Source: Arctopsyche grandis
Taxonomy: Eukaryota; Arthropoda; Insecta; Trichoptera; Hydropsychidae
Assembly: GCF_051622035.1 (NCBI RefSeq)
Contig: NC_135359.1
Location: 33,881,501 to 33,945,500 of the forward strand
Reading direction: 5' to 3'
DNA: 64,000 bases
In this document: positions 23,331 through 34,625 of the stretch, piece by piece
Numbering within the stretch: position 1 is the stretch's first letter
How the letters are laid out: each line of letters opens with the position of its first letter
Position numbers and translations under genes: made by a program
The notes under the pieces: generated by a model
Told to the model about the DNA's origin: nothing
Databases searched by the model: none
The model's input: the letters and a program-made list of their open reading frames with translations, nothing else

Positions 23331-25610
23331 TTAATGTGGGACGTTATGAACGTTCGCCACACCGTTGCACAAATTCACTGAGTGCTGCTCGACTGGCAGT
23401 CGAGCTACTCGCCGGACTGCTCGCTTGGTGTTGCTGATGGAGGAGTAGTAGGACCTACTCCTGTGCCCCTGTCTGCCAGGGGCCGCTGCTGCATGTGCTG
23501 GTGCGGTAGCACCCTCGCTCCGGGTTGATCGACCAGATCCTCCTGCTGTTGCGCAACTAGTGGTGCGCCAACTAGGAACTGGCCAGGAGTTATGGGAGCT
23601 GGGTTGGGAAGGTCGAAAGATGTGAGGGTTAAAGGGCGCGGGTACATTGCGCTTCGGCAAGCGGAATCTTAACTGTCTTGGACGCGTAACTGTCTTGACT
23701 GGACGTCTCGCGCCAAACCAAGATAACGGATCACGACCCGTTGTGTGATGGCAATTCCGAGAATCGCTTGAAACTGTGGGCGCTTCTAGAGAGCCGCCCA
23801 ATATCCAGCCGAAAGCTGTATTCATCATCGCGATGCGTCCTCCTCTGTCACCGCGTGACTTGGAGGGAACTAAAATGGTACGTTTGCCATTGCGTAACAT
23901 CGCATGATAGGCGTCGCTGCCTATCACCATATCCACTGTACCGGGAATATCGAATGACGGATCGGCAAGGGGGAGATGAAGCGGCAAATGGCTCCGAATC
24001 TCGGACACGTTGCGCGATGGAAGTTGATTCGCGATCTCGGGCATGATTGCGCAATCGAGATCAACACTGGAGCCCTGATTGGGGATGCGCGGTAGAATTC
24101 GAATTACCGCGCCACTAGTAATGGACGTCCTATTTGAACCTATTCCTACCAGGTTGACGTCCATCCTTTTCGACTTTAAGGCGAGTCGCCTTCTTAAGTC
24201 TTCAGAGATGAGGTTGAGTTCGGAGCCGTTATCTAACAATGCTCGAACCCTGTGCGAACGCCCATCTCCGCCGCGAACTTGTACTTCCACAGTGGATAAC
24301 AGGACAGTTCGGGCGTGAGAAGGCGATACGCGTCTCACCGAGTGTAAAACCAACGATGATTTTACGGGTTTGGCGTTCTCTGATTTCTTGGGGCTCCGAT
24401 AATGTTTGGCCTTATTTGAAGGCGAAGTTTGGTATGGAGTTGAGTCATGTAACATGGTGTGATGGGCATGACCGCATTTGAAGCATCTCTGCTTTGTTTG
24501 GCACGCGTGAACTATGTGCCCTGGCCTCAAGCAGTTGAGACATAGTCGACGTTTTATGGCGTTCGACCTACGCTCATCACCGCTCATTTGGCGGAATGAT
24601 GGACAGGCTAGCAGAGAATGACTTCCGCTGCAACTGATGCAGGAGGGGCGTTCCCTCCTCACATGCAGAACTGCTGCCTTCGGATTCGTAATGGTTCTTG
24701 GTCGAGGATTCGACTCGCCTTTTAAGACGAAGTCAGCATTTGCCATCGATTGGCACTGAAGCGTCAGAAATTCAATGAGTTTGTGGAATGTGCACTCCTC
24801 ATGTTTTGGCGCTTGAAGCTCCCATTGTCGAACCGTGTATCGATCGAGCTTCCTAGTGATGCACATGACCAAAATGTCGTCCCAAGTGTCGACCGGAACG
24901 CCTAAGTTGGCCAGTGCACGGACGTGCATGTTAAAATCGTCTATGCAGCGATGCAAACTTGCGTAACTATTGGACGCAATTTGTTCCGCGTCCAATATTG
25001 CGCGAATGTGGGACTGAACAACAATTTTTTTATTGTTGTAGCGCTGCTCCAGAATGGACCAAGCGCGGGAGAAGGAATCATCAGATAACTCTAAGCCACT
25101 GACTACGCGATTGGGTTCTCCTTTTAGGACTGCCAACAAGTATTGGAAACGGGCGAGTTGAGAAGTTTCGCCGGCCATAGCGACCAAGAAGCGTTGTGAG
25201 AAAAGGGGCCAATTTTGGACGTTGCCTTCGAAGGTGGGCAACTCCAAACGGGGCAATTTTATTGCCGAATTTGATTGCGATACAGCGGAAATCGTGACGG
25301 CAGCGCCACCTACCGGCGACGCGCTCAGTTGCAGCTCCCGCAATCTGAGCATTTCCATACATCGTTCGAGGGCGATTAAGTATTCCGTCTCGAACTCGTC
25401 AATGACGGACTCGGAGGCCCGAGCCTCCGCTTCGTCCAGCTCGTCAATCTGAGCTTGGACCGATTCGAAATCAGACAACAGAGGTTTAATTATCTCGAGT
25501 CTGATTTTGAGCATGGAAATACTCAGATCCCCCTCCAAATGGTTCGCATTTCTCGTTAACCGAGCGCGAATGCTTTTCCGCGTATTCCGAAGTGCTTCCA
25601 TTTTGGACAC
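23331..25610 (-). pseudogene. BEL/Pao gag-protease with pol deleted
   Basis: A 759-codon minus-strand ORF. About residues 1-320 are the BEL/Pao Gag region (DUF1759-like: PTFEGNVQNWPLFSQRF ... ILDAEQIASNSYASLHRCID). Zinc knuckles CISCSGSHSLLAC, CLNCLRPGHIVHAC and CFKCGHAHH follow. A retropepsin-like aspartic protease has ALLDNGSELNLIS (DNG where DSG/DTG is usual). The ORF reaches GWILGGSLEAP and then jumps to the 3' end of pol. Reverse transcriptase, RNase H and most of integrase are missing. After the jump the ORF reads the integrase-tail DNA in the wrong frame; the right frame is at 23647-23405 (ITPGQFLVGAPL). The element is therefore defective for replication by itself. The ATG is 150 bases inside the 5' LTR. 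Confidence 0.85.
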
Positions 25611-25738
25611 GACAAAAAATAAACAATGGACACGGGAAAAGAAACAAAATGGCGACCAAAAATCACAACAACAACAGAAAAATGCTAATTACGACCAACC
25701 TAGATTAGACGACGTTGGAAGACCAGCTCTAAAGACAT

Positions 25739-25757
25739 ACGGAATCGAAGGACCAAA
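25739..25757 (-). other. BEL/Pao primer-binding site
   Basis: On the minus strand, directly after the 5' LTR end CTGTACA, the sequence is TTTGGTCCTTCGATTCC. The TGGTCCTTCGA core is where a tRNA primer would be expected to bind in BEL/Pao elements. I did not identify the tRNA. Confidence 0.6.
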
Positions 25758-26404
25758 TGTACAGACTCCAGGGATGTTCAACTCGAGAGCACCCCCGAAG
25801 TCGGTTTTGTGAGATAGCTAGTGGTAAGCTTGGGCGGGACTGGTTTCCTCACGGTGCCTTCCTTCGTCGTCGGTGGTCTGGTCTCTGCTGATGTCGGCTG
25901 CTCTGCTATGTCCCTTTCTCCTTCGTACAGTGTGCGTAAGTGAGTGTGATACAGGACAAAGGCGGGAAATTGTATAATAATGAAAACAGGTTGTAATTCT
26001 GTTTGTATGGTGACTGTATTTTATATATATATATATACAGAGATCAAGTAGGGGGGACAGGGGGGGGGGAATAACAAAGTAACCACGCGTGCCCTTTGAG
26101 GTTAGCCACGCGTAGCTCAGTTGTCTGCCTTCTGGACGAAGACAGACCAAGCTTCCTCTGGTGCACACCGGACGGATACTGGAGCTGGTCTCCAAGTATC
26201 GTCACAACCCTCACCAGCCTCTAGCTGGTGATTTCGGTGGCGAGGTGGGCCCCGTAAACACCGGGGTGTTAACGCGCCAAACCGCTATTGACAACTGTCA
26301 GTTTGTGTGCCAACCGCTGACTCAGGGTGGCCAGCACAAAAATATATCGGCCAAATCGTGGGTCGTAAAGCCACGAAAGCCGATCATCAGACATAGTCTG
26401 AACA
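25758..26404 (-). mobile_element. BEL/Pao composite: 5' LTR (type A)
   Basis: A 647-bp LTR nearly identical to 20736-21383, bounded by ACAAC at 26405-26409. It has a (TA)n/TATACAGAG tract in mid-LTR and a G-run (GGGGGGGGG) beside it. It drives the gag-protease ORF leftward. Confidence 0.9.
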
Positions 26405-26409
26405 ACAAC

Positions 26410-26891
26410 AATACTCACAGATAAGCGACCATCACTTGTAGATCGAATAGATAGGTAGACACCAGCACCAGAAAAGGCACAGGATCAATCAAAACCAGCC
26501 GCCAGCCACCAGCACCAACCACAACCAGCACCAACACTACAGACACCCACGCACGGCAAACACCGACACGTGAATGAAATGGTGACTGGTGAATGAGATG
26601 GTAACAGTTTTTTAAGACCAGTCTCATAGGATAAATGGCGCAAAAAACGCTTCTGGGTTGTCTCTAAATGCTTGTTCAGACCAATTGTCTGATGGTCGGC
26701 TTTCGTGCTCTTACGACCCACGATCTGGCCGATGTTTTTTGGTGCTGGCCGCCCTGGTCAGTCAGCTGACACTAGCGCGCCAACCGTCGCCGCGTAAACA
26801 GCGTGTTTTCGCGGCTCGTAAAGTATTCATTATTTTTTCGCGGCTTTTTAAAGTATTCATTATTTTTATTTTATTCGAATTTTGTTCATAC
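26410..26891. other. Mixed LINE flank and diverged BEL LTR fragment (+)
   Basis: From about 26683 to 26825 the + strand resembles the U3 part of the BEL LTR (TCTGATGGTCGGCTTTCGTG, then CCCACGATCTGGCCGATG) at lower similarity, so it is an old LTR fragment in + orientation. 26410-26640 may continue the 5' untranslated region of the LINE, because the BEL composite sits just upstream of the LINE ORF1 start; this is inference. Confidence 0.5.
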
Positions 26892-27051
26892 TATAGGGGA
26901 TGAACGAATGAGACGACTGGCATGTTAACGCACGTGTTTTATTTATGACAGCTGACGGCAGAGTGAGTAGCTAGCTCCGAACACAATCGAGTTGGTCCCC
27001 ACTTGCAGGAAGGTGACCAAACTCGACCATGTCGTATAGCGAGCCGCCACA
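26892..27051 (-). mobile_element. Solo mini-LTR with ATAC duplication
   Basis: A 160-bp copy of the mini-LTR in minus orientation (TATAGGGGATGAACG to GAGCCGCCACA), flanked by ATAC at 26888-26891 and 27052-27055. It is more diverged than the copies at 33335 and 33713. Confidence 0.92.
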
Positions 27052-27116
27052 ATACGTATTATTTATTACGTATTTACTTTATTTTTATATGTTGTGATTT
27101 TATATTAATTATATAT

Positions 27117-27630
27117 TGTAACGTGACGTTCTCCCGAGTGTCCCTTCAGTTGGTAGCGGTAGTAATATTTAGGGTGGCACCAGTGACTTTACCGCGCCAA
27201 CACCATGCTCCTCTCGAGCGCACCGAGAGCGAGTCTCTCACCTGCCATCCACCGAGGAAAAAAGATCTCTCCTGTGCACGTCTCCAGGGGAAGACGGGGT
27301 CCAGAGATCCACCATCCTGCTGAAGAACCGCTGTGAGGTCGAGTGCAGCATCACTCCCTCCCAAGAGTACCAGCCCAACGTCCCCTGTATTCCTCACGCC
27401 GTTTCCGGAGAAACATCAGCCGTGAGAGGACCGCAGAGCCAGCTTCCCGACCACGAGGAAGCTGTTATCAACGAGACGATTTGCAGTCAGGAACCTCCCC
27501 GACTATATAACTGTATCCCAAGGTTAGTTCACGTTTCCATATAACCCGACCCTTGGAAGAAGAACGATGTATGCGCCCTCTGGACCTCCCACCGCGAGAT
27601 CAGATAAGCGCGCGAAAACCGTTCGTTACA
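27117..27630 (+). mobile_element. Solo LTR of another Ty3/Gypsy-like element
   Basis: A 514-base GC-rich block starts TGTAACGTGACG and ends GTTCGTTACA (short inverted ends TGTAAC/GTTACA). It is flanked by ATAT on both sides. A TATA-like CTATATAACTG lies near 27503 and is followed by a likely R/U5 part. No internal sequence is attached. Orientation is from the TATA motif. Confidence 0.7.
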
Positions 27631-28494
27631 ATATAAATTATCTCGCCTTTTTTCCTGTCTAAACCCCCCCCCCCCCTTGACGAAATCCTGGCTACGCCAC
27701 TGTCTCCAACGCCCCCAGCCAAAATTTAAAAAAAAATGAAAAAACTGAAAAAAATAGTTGGTTCCCCATACTGCGCCCGTCGTCCGTCACATACATATAT
27801 ACAAACATATTTAGCGACAGTCGGTTTTTATATATATCCTTTATTGTCAGTGATCGATACGGCGAATCCCATATTTGAAGAAGTGTAGGCGAAACTTGTC
27901 GGTTGACCTTCCAAACATATGCATTCTCCACGTGCAAGTACACCCGAATTCGGTTTGGGAACACCCATTGTTAACACGGTCACAGCGGGAAGCTAAAGCA
28001 AAAAAAAAGAACGTGACGTCCCATACTGTTTTCCCTTAACCCTTTGAGTCCTGACGTCTTTTCTGTTGAAAGCCCATCACGCTGAAAATTTCGCCAACAT
28101 TTCCAACTAGAATTATTTAGAAATCCAATAGAAAGCAGATATAAAAATTGTAGCTAATCCAAACAAACCGCGTAATCCAAATAACTACCGCTGAGGATTT
28201 CAAGTTTTGTAAAGGTGTGTCACAATCTAAAATACTCGGCAGTTATGGATTTCCATCGAGAAATTCTGTTATGGTTATAAATTCAGAAATTCCGGTGTAA
28301 TCCAGTCTTTATAAACGTTGACATATGAATGACATGGATTACACCAGACCGTCGTAACCAGAGTGCCGAGGCAACGTAGAAGCGTACAGCACCATATAGA
28401 TCTAATTGTTTTTGTTGAAGGGAGTGTTCCCCGAATTTACATAATACATATAAGTATTGTTTGATGTAAAGTCAATCGCGACAATTGGGGGACG
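27631..28494. other. Intergenic, repeat-derived
   Basis: A poly-C run of about 14 near 27666 sits in sequence reading like a degenerate transposon end. CGACAGTCGG near 27816 recurs at about 50806 (ACCGACTGTCGG). No gene is seen. Confidence 0.4.
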
Positions 28495-29137
28495 CGACAA
28501 TTGGTGCAAGTCCAAAAGGTTCAACGACAAAATGTACCCGAAAATTAGTGCACTGACAAAATGTATCCGCGACAAAATGTCCACGGAAATAATGTTTTAA
28601 TAAAATTTTCCTATTTTAAAGGAAAAAGTAACTTTTTATTGTATTATATTTATCGATGTATGGTACTTTTTATCGTATAGATCGCGGGCGTTATTAAATT
28701 AGTATAAATGACAGGTGTTATTTATACTAATTTAATAACGCCCTACGCTTAAAAAGTATTTTTTTTTCAATTTAAATAAGTAAATATTGGTTACGACTAA
28801 AAACCCCTAACATTTAAACTAATTCAATGACATCTTAAAATGATATTCAATGAGTCACAATAACATTCGCTTAAAATGTAATTGTTCAATTTAAATAAGA
28901 ATATGTTGGTGCGGTTGAGAACACCTGTAATTTATACTAATTTAATAACATCCGCGATCTATACGATAAAAAGTAACATATACATCGATAAATATAATAC
29001 AATAAAAAGTTACTTTTTCCATTAAAATAGGAAAATTTAGGATTTTTGAACATTTTGTCGCATGAACATTATTTCCGTGGACATTTTGTCGCGGGTACAT
29101 TTTGTCGTTGAACCTTTTGGACTTGCACCAATTGTCG
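28495..29137. mobile_element. Long foldback MITE
   Basis: About 640 bases whose two ends are long inverted repeats of each other. The left arm (28495-28710) starts CGACAATTGGTGCAAGTCC; the right arm (28926-29137) ends in its complement. The arms contain repeated GACAAAATGT motifs. A perfect 24-bp palindrome with a 10-base loop lies at 28686-28743, and one arm of it appears again near 28929. There is no coding capacity. Confidence 0.75.
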
Positions 29138-29935
29138 TGTAACCGGTTGCGTACTGTCACTTTAATAAAACTGTTAGTGTTCGTCTTCCATGCACAAAGT
29201 ATTTGAAAGGCACCTTAATAATACTTGAAATTGATCGAACGATAAAATAAAAACACCAATTTAGTTATTTAATTCTATTTATTTTATATATTTTAGTTGG
29301 TTAAATTTATAAATAAATTCAAAATCCATATAAAACCATTTCAAATAGATACCAAATGCATGTATTTATATAGCTTCTTCATTTCACACAGTAGATGACG
29401 CAACTATTACATGGCGCGCCAGAACTTCCAAAATTTAAACAATATAAAAAATATTCAGGAAAACTACCGAGTGACTTGAAAGAGCTATAACTTTGTAGTT
29501 ACGTGATTATTTAAGGAGCTAAAAATGAAATGATTAAAAAAATCGTTTTAGGATTTCATAGAAAGAATTTTTTCGAGTCAATAAGAAATGCCCCACTATA
29601 TGTGATATATTTACATTTTTTTTTTTATTATATTTCAGGAAAACATTAAAAATAAAATTCTAAGATTTCGTATGTGGTTTTCCGTCGCCAGAAAAAACTG
29701 AAAAAAAAAGAAGAAAAAAAATTGGCCACTATCAAATCAACGATAGATAGTCTCAATCGTTCGAGAACAAAAAAGTCGAAATGAAAATATTGCATATATT
29801 GCATGGAATGATAGAAATAAGAGAAACGTTTTGATGAATCAAATTGTTCAGACACTCCCTGAAACGACATACACGTCATTTTGTACCGTTCTCACAATAA
29901 CTACTTGCACATGTTCAATAATGAATTTTTAATAT
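29138..29935. other. CkIIbeta 3' flank
   Basis: AT-rich flank downstream of the minus-strand CkIIbeta stop codon. TTTATT signals (AATAAA on the coding strand) occur, for example near 29276. No additional coding exon is seen. Confidence 0.5.
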
Positions 29936-32686
29936 CTAACGTTTGCCATTGTTCATACTTCTAATAGGAAAAGGCTTAAATGAAGAAGCTGCTTGTAATT
30001 GAATTTGGTATGCTAGCGGATGTATTTTGAAGCCATATAGTCTGGAAACAAACAATCGTCCAATTAAAAAATACGTTCATTATAATAATACGTTCTAATA
30101 GAAAAAAGATAGAAAATAATAATCACCGTGGCACAAATTGATTTACAGCTCTTTTCGGACGATATTCGGGATGCACCATGAACAGCATGTGCGGAAAGCC
30201 AGTGCCAAAGTAAGCACCGTCTGTGTGCTGGTGACGTGAAGATTTCGGAGTATACACGTCCATGCATTTCGGACAATACGATTTCACCATCGCCTCACCC
30301 GGTACATCCGACAAACCTGAAAAATACACCGACGGAAATTAGCAAACGCTACCCTTTTATATTATTACATATATGTACGTTCTCGTCAATTTACCCAGCG
30401 GTAACATAGGTTGAGATTCGCAATACACTCTTGGACAATGTCCGAATTCACCAGCCTGATATTTTTCTAGCATTTGTCCTATGCCCCTGCAAAGTTCACA
30501 ATACATTATTACTTAATTATACATGAATACATATGTACGTATGACTGGCCTAAATTATTGCAATTCGAATTCTTTATGCTAATAACAAAACAATTTTGAG
30601 TACAATTTGAAACACCAAATTAAAAGTGTTGCTCATTACATTATATGGAACCATTTTTATTTATTCTTAAGGTCCGCATTATACGTCTGCGACACGAACG
30701 GCAGCGTGCGGCCAAATATTGTTTGTAAGAAAAAAAAAACACAAACAATATTTGGCCGCACAGTATTTACATGTTTTTCAAATTCAACACAATTACATCT
30801 TATTAGAGTATCGACATATGTACATTCGAATCATCATCCCAAGACTTACTTAGGTATTTTAATACATATAATAAGTTATTAAAAGTACATTTTTGAGTAG
30901 ATTAGAAGTGTCGACTAAACGGGCTTTCCCCAACGGGTAAAAGTTTTGTAGTTGTTCAAAAATACTTAATGCAAGATAAAAAAAAAAAAAAATAATAATC
31001 GTTACCTACTAAATCACGAAAAATTGTTTCAAAGGACCTTCGAGTTCCTTGAAATTTCACGAATCGGCATATGATTAATGTTTTGATGGTTAAAGTTAAA
31101 CTTAAACAGTTTCAACATACTCTTGTAATATTTATTGAAATGAGCATTGTCTTGTAAAATCCGAAGTCTTATTTTTATGGGCCTTTACTTGACTTACAAC
31201 ATTTGATGGTGCCGGCGAAACGACACAAAAATGGCATTTGCCAATTGATTTTTTTTTTTGAATGATCATATTATATATTTTTCTCTCGCAAAATATCATT
31301 GTTTCCTTATTAGTACGAAGTATTCGAAAGTTCTTATGAAAGAGTTTGTTATTTAGGATTAAATTGGCGTATCTAATATTTATTTATTAATATGTTAAAG
31401 GACGCGTACAGATTTTTGTCACCACACATTGAATACTTTCGTTTTATTAACATACGAATATTTTGTGGATGTACATTATGTTGTGGAATCATGTATTCGA
31501 GATACAGATGCCGATACCGATTTTGAGAACATATGTAAATAAGAAGACATACTTATTGGTCAAAATGTATCGGGCGTGGATGAGACCGTATAACATTTCT
31601 GCAGCCTGCTCGATTAAATCTGATTGATTAGGATTATCATCTAAGTCATCGTCTGAAACACAATATGAAAACATTAATAATAAATTTCAAGTATAGTTTG
31701 ATCGCCTTCGAGAAGCGTCAAAAAAGTCGTTCAAAGGTAATGATGCTATTATCAAAATTCACATCATGTATTAGACATTATTTTCCAAATTTAATAACTA
31801 AAAATGTTCAATCTAATTTTACAGCTTCGAATCGGCGAAAATTCCTCACTGAATGCTCAGTTAGTATATTTTTTAAATATTTCACCACGTTTTTGGAGAA
31901 TTTTACGTTTAGTGGATTCACCGGTGAGAGTACCGATAAGGCGGTCGATTTTCGAGCCGGTCAAAGGCGACGAACTCTTCGATGAGGATTAAATTATTGC
32001 GAACTGGAACAGTTTTATCATTGGGTATTATTAATTACCGTTACTTATGACCGTCTCGATCGAACGCGATACAAAACGAGTCATCTGCATTGTACGATAA
32101 CGGGGAGTCGACTGTGTCGGTATTTTGAATGGAATTTTGTAATAAAAAAGTGCATCGGTCTTGGATTGAAAATAATCTGTCTCGTCATTCAGTATTAGCT
32201 CATAATATTAATCTGTGAGTGGTGGTGGCATCGTAACAAAAGTTGAAACGACGACCAAAAGGATAAGGGGGTCCCCAGACGAGTATGCGAAAGAAGGAGC
32301 GTGAAGAGTCGAGTGCGAGTGGGGAAGGTTAGAATCGTAATCGTAATCGTAATCGTAATCGTAATGGTAATAGGAAGCGAAGCGAAGCGCTCACCGGGCT
32401 CGAGGTCTAGGATCATGTCGATGGCCTGGCGATAGTGCGGCACCTGCTCGTTCAGACCCGTCAGATTGAACTTGTCCTGGATGTAGTCTTCGTCCACCTG
32501 CACACAACATATGTAATCAAACACAACCGCGACAATAGGAAACCGCCGACCGTTCGGTGACAACCGCGGACGGGGGGAGGGGGGGGGGGGGAGAGGGGGG
32601 CGGGGGAGACTGACCTCGCAGAAGAATTCGTTGCCGCGGAGTCCGCAGAACCAGGAGATCCACGACACTTCCTCGGAGCTGCTCAT
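29936..32686 (-). CDS. CkIIbeta: Casein kinase II regulatory subunit beta
   Basis: Regulatory subunit of the protein kinase CK2 tetramer (alpha2-beta2); it dimerises through a zinc ribbon and controls substrate choice. Six exons in descending coordinates: 32686-32615, 32497-32395, 31652-31553, 30486-30395, 30316-30127 and 30041-29936. They stay in frame and give 220 residues, close to the usual 215-220. Features are the N-terminal autophosphorylation site [20 protein letters not shown], the acidic loop [21 protein letters not shown], and zinc ligands in HCPRVYC and YCPKC. Also seen are [40 protein letters not shown], and a tail ending SMNNGKR. The first intron carries a long G-run; the 5' flank is GC-rich. 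Identity is certain; the alternative 3' ends known for this gene in flies were not examined. Confidence 0.96.
30707..30760. repeat. Perfect hairpin in CkIIbeta intron
   Basis: Two 20-base arms (TGCGGCCAAATATTGTTTGT and its exact reverse complement) are separated by a 14-base A-rich loop, in the intron between exons 3 and 4. Confidence 0.85.
32330..32364. repeat. (TCGTAA)n microsatellite
   Basis: About five 6-nt units just 3' of CkIIbeta exon 2, in its intron. Confidence 0.8.
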
Positions 32687-33180
32687 TTTCCTGGAACAGA
32701 CGTGGACGGCGTGAGAGAGTGAGAGTGCGCTGTCGAGTGTGAGTGTGGGAGTGGGAGTGGGAGTGGGAGTGAGCAGTGCGTCGTACACGCGAGCGGGGAG
32801 CGGGGAGCGGGGGACGGAGGGAGGGGAGGGGAGGGGAGGGGAGGAGGGCGCGCGCGCGAGAGCGAGACGGCGGTGCGCACACGCGGTCTCACTCGCGAGA
32901 CGGCAGCGGGGTGGAGGCGGGGTGGGGGAGAGAGAACGATACCTTTTGAGGCCGCGCTGAGCCACGCTGGGCGAGTCGCGCCGGCACCCGCCACTCAGAG
33001 CGCTCTGCCAATGGCCAGTGACCGTTCACCACACGCCGCTCGCCAATCGCGTTCGCCCGATCCGCTCGCTCCGATCGCTCCGATCGCGACGCCGACGACC
33101 CTTTTCGCCACGCCGCGCTACTCCCTGCCACTCTCGGAATATTTCGTGTCCATCGTACACACCTTATATACATATGTACA
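32687..33180 (-). promoter_or_regulatory. CkIIbeta GC-rich 5' region
   Basis: About 450 bases with many CpG, a GGGAGTG repeat near 32744-32770 and GAGGGGAG repeats near 32815-32848, immediately upstream of the CkIIbeta ATG. GC content drops sharply at about 33140. It is the likely promoter and 5' UTR. I see no TATA box. Confidence 0.5.
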
Positions 33181-33182
33181 CC

Positions 33183-33670
33183 AGCTGTATTTCCCCCTTT
33201 CGCTCGGTATTTGTAATATAAACCGCTTAAACATGACTAAACTAATAGTAAACATTTTATTAAATTTATATTTGAACACTCATTTATATGTCACGAACAA
33301 ACAAACATATAATAAGTCTCTTATAAATAATTATATTATGGAGGATGAACGAATGAGACGACTGGCATGTTAATGCACGTGTTTATTATATGACAGCTAA
33401 AGGCAGAGTGAGTAGTGGCTCTCCGAACCCAGCCGAGTTGGTTCCCACTCGCAGGAAGACAACCAAACTCGACCATGTCGTATAAGCGAGCCGCCACAAT
33501 ATGTATACCAGAATCCGGCGCCCGTGCCCCTTAGGGCTTCGCTCCCAGCGCAAAGGCGGCTTCGCCCTTGGTGCCTTTGCCGCCGGGGACTTCGAATCGA
33601 ATTATTTGTTACCCAATAAACGAAGGATTCCTATATACAAAGTCTCTTTCGAAATTATATATTTGATTTA
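33183..33670 (+). repeat. GC-cassette repeat, copy 1 (split by a solo LTR)
   Basis: It begins CTGTATTTCCCCCTTTCGCTCGG, followed by AATATAAACCGCTTAAACATG. After the solo LTR (33335-33498) it continues with a GC-rich block (GCCCCTTAGGGCTTCGCTCC) and ends CAAAGTCTCTTTCGAAATTATATA. It has the same organisation as the copies at 42205 and 55606. Confidence 0.75.
33335..33498 (-). mobile_element. Solo mini-LTR with ATAT duplication
   Basis: A 164-bp copy in minus orientation, TATGGAGGATGAACG to GCGAGCCGCCACA, flanked by ATAT (33331-33334 and 33499-33502). It is inserted in the GC-cassette repeat. Confidence 0.93.
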
Positions 33671-33712
33671 TTGTCCCGCACACTAGTCTGTATGGAACCA
33701 AAGCGAACATGT

Positions 33713-33874
33713 TATGGAGGATGAACGAATGAGACGACTGGCATGTTAATGCACGTGTTTATTATATGACAGCTAAAGGCAGCGTGAGTAGTGGCTCTCC
33801 GAACCCAGCCGAGTTGGTCCCCACTCGCAGGAAGGCAACCAAACTCGACCATGTCGTATAAGCGAGCCGCCACA
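33713..33874 (-). mobile_element. Solo mini-LTR with ATGT duplication
   Basis: A 162-bp copy in minus orientation flanked by ATGT (33709-33712 and 33875-33878). It is very similar to the copy 215 bases to its left. Confidence 0.94.
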
Positions 33875-34099
33875 ATGTCAAACATTGATTTTACTAAAAA
33901 TGTATTCACTTCTTCAGCTCGAGGCTGCGACCGATCGTTCTTCAAGTATGATCTTGCAAAAGTTACATATCGAGCGTATATTTAAATGTTTCTTTGTCCG
34001 TACATAGATAACCGTGGCAAAAATCGGCCATTATATGGAACTCGCAGTGAAAGAGATTTCAGTCGAGAAAAAATTCGAGTCGTGTCTCGAGATTTTTGT

Positions 34100-34625
34100 T
34101 TTTATTGTAGGAATATAGCACAACTTGTGCTATTATGAAACTAGGTCGATGATATCACCTATTTCTCCCATCGAACTCGAGCTGTACAAATGATATCATC
34201 GCGTTCTGTTCGAACACATAAAGTCAATCTTGGCCCGAGTACCTTCGTCCGAACTAGGACAAAGACACCGTCGACTCGCTCCAGATACGCAATCACGAGT
34301 ACACGGGAACTCCCAAGGAGCCAACTAACTACGCATCAAACACAGCACACAAAGGAAGACCTCGACGAATCTTCCTGAACTCGATCTCATCAGCTGAGTT
34401 ACGCATTGCATAATCGACGACTATCGCATCGTCCCCAGATGCCAGTGAGCTTCAGGAACACGATCTGATTCGCTCCCTCGAATCGATTACCTACTTCGTC
34501 ATACATTCAATAACAACTGTATTGATCGAGCGATATAGATCCTCTTCAAAACTCAACTGAGTTTCCATAGGCCAGGAAACATCGGTCGAAACCTATCACC
34601 CATCCGCCCTATATTATGTTTGTGC
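34100..34625. other. GC-elevated block, possible LTR remnant
   Basis: About 500 bases with much higher GC than the flanks and no coherent ORF, beginning near TGTAGGAATATAGCACAAC and ending by CCCATCCGCCCTAT. Composition and lack of coding suggest an old LTR or other transposon part. I could not define both ends or a duplication. Confidence 0.3.

Noticed and set aside
23741-24481. Plus-strand ORFs inside the BEL region
   Set aside because: Antisense shadows of the gag-protease ORF.
31665-31992. Plus-strand ORFs opposite CkIIbeta introns
   Set aside because: No start context, domain or splice support; the AT-rich sequence gives a chance open frame.
32195-32965. 256-codon minus-strand ORF around CkIIbeta exons 1-2
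   Set aside because: It only reads through the CkIIbeta introns and 5' region; the (TCGTAA)n and G-run repeats produce Thr-Ile and Pro runs. CkIIbeta exons explain the conserved part.
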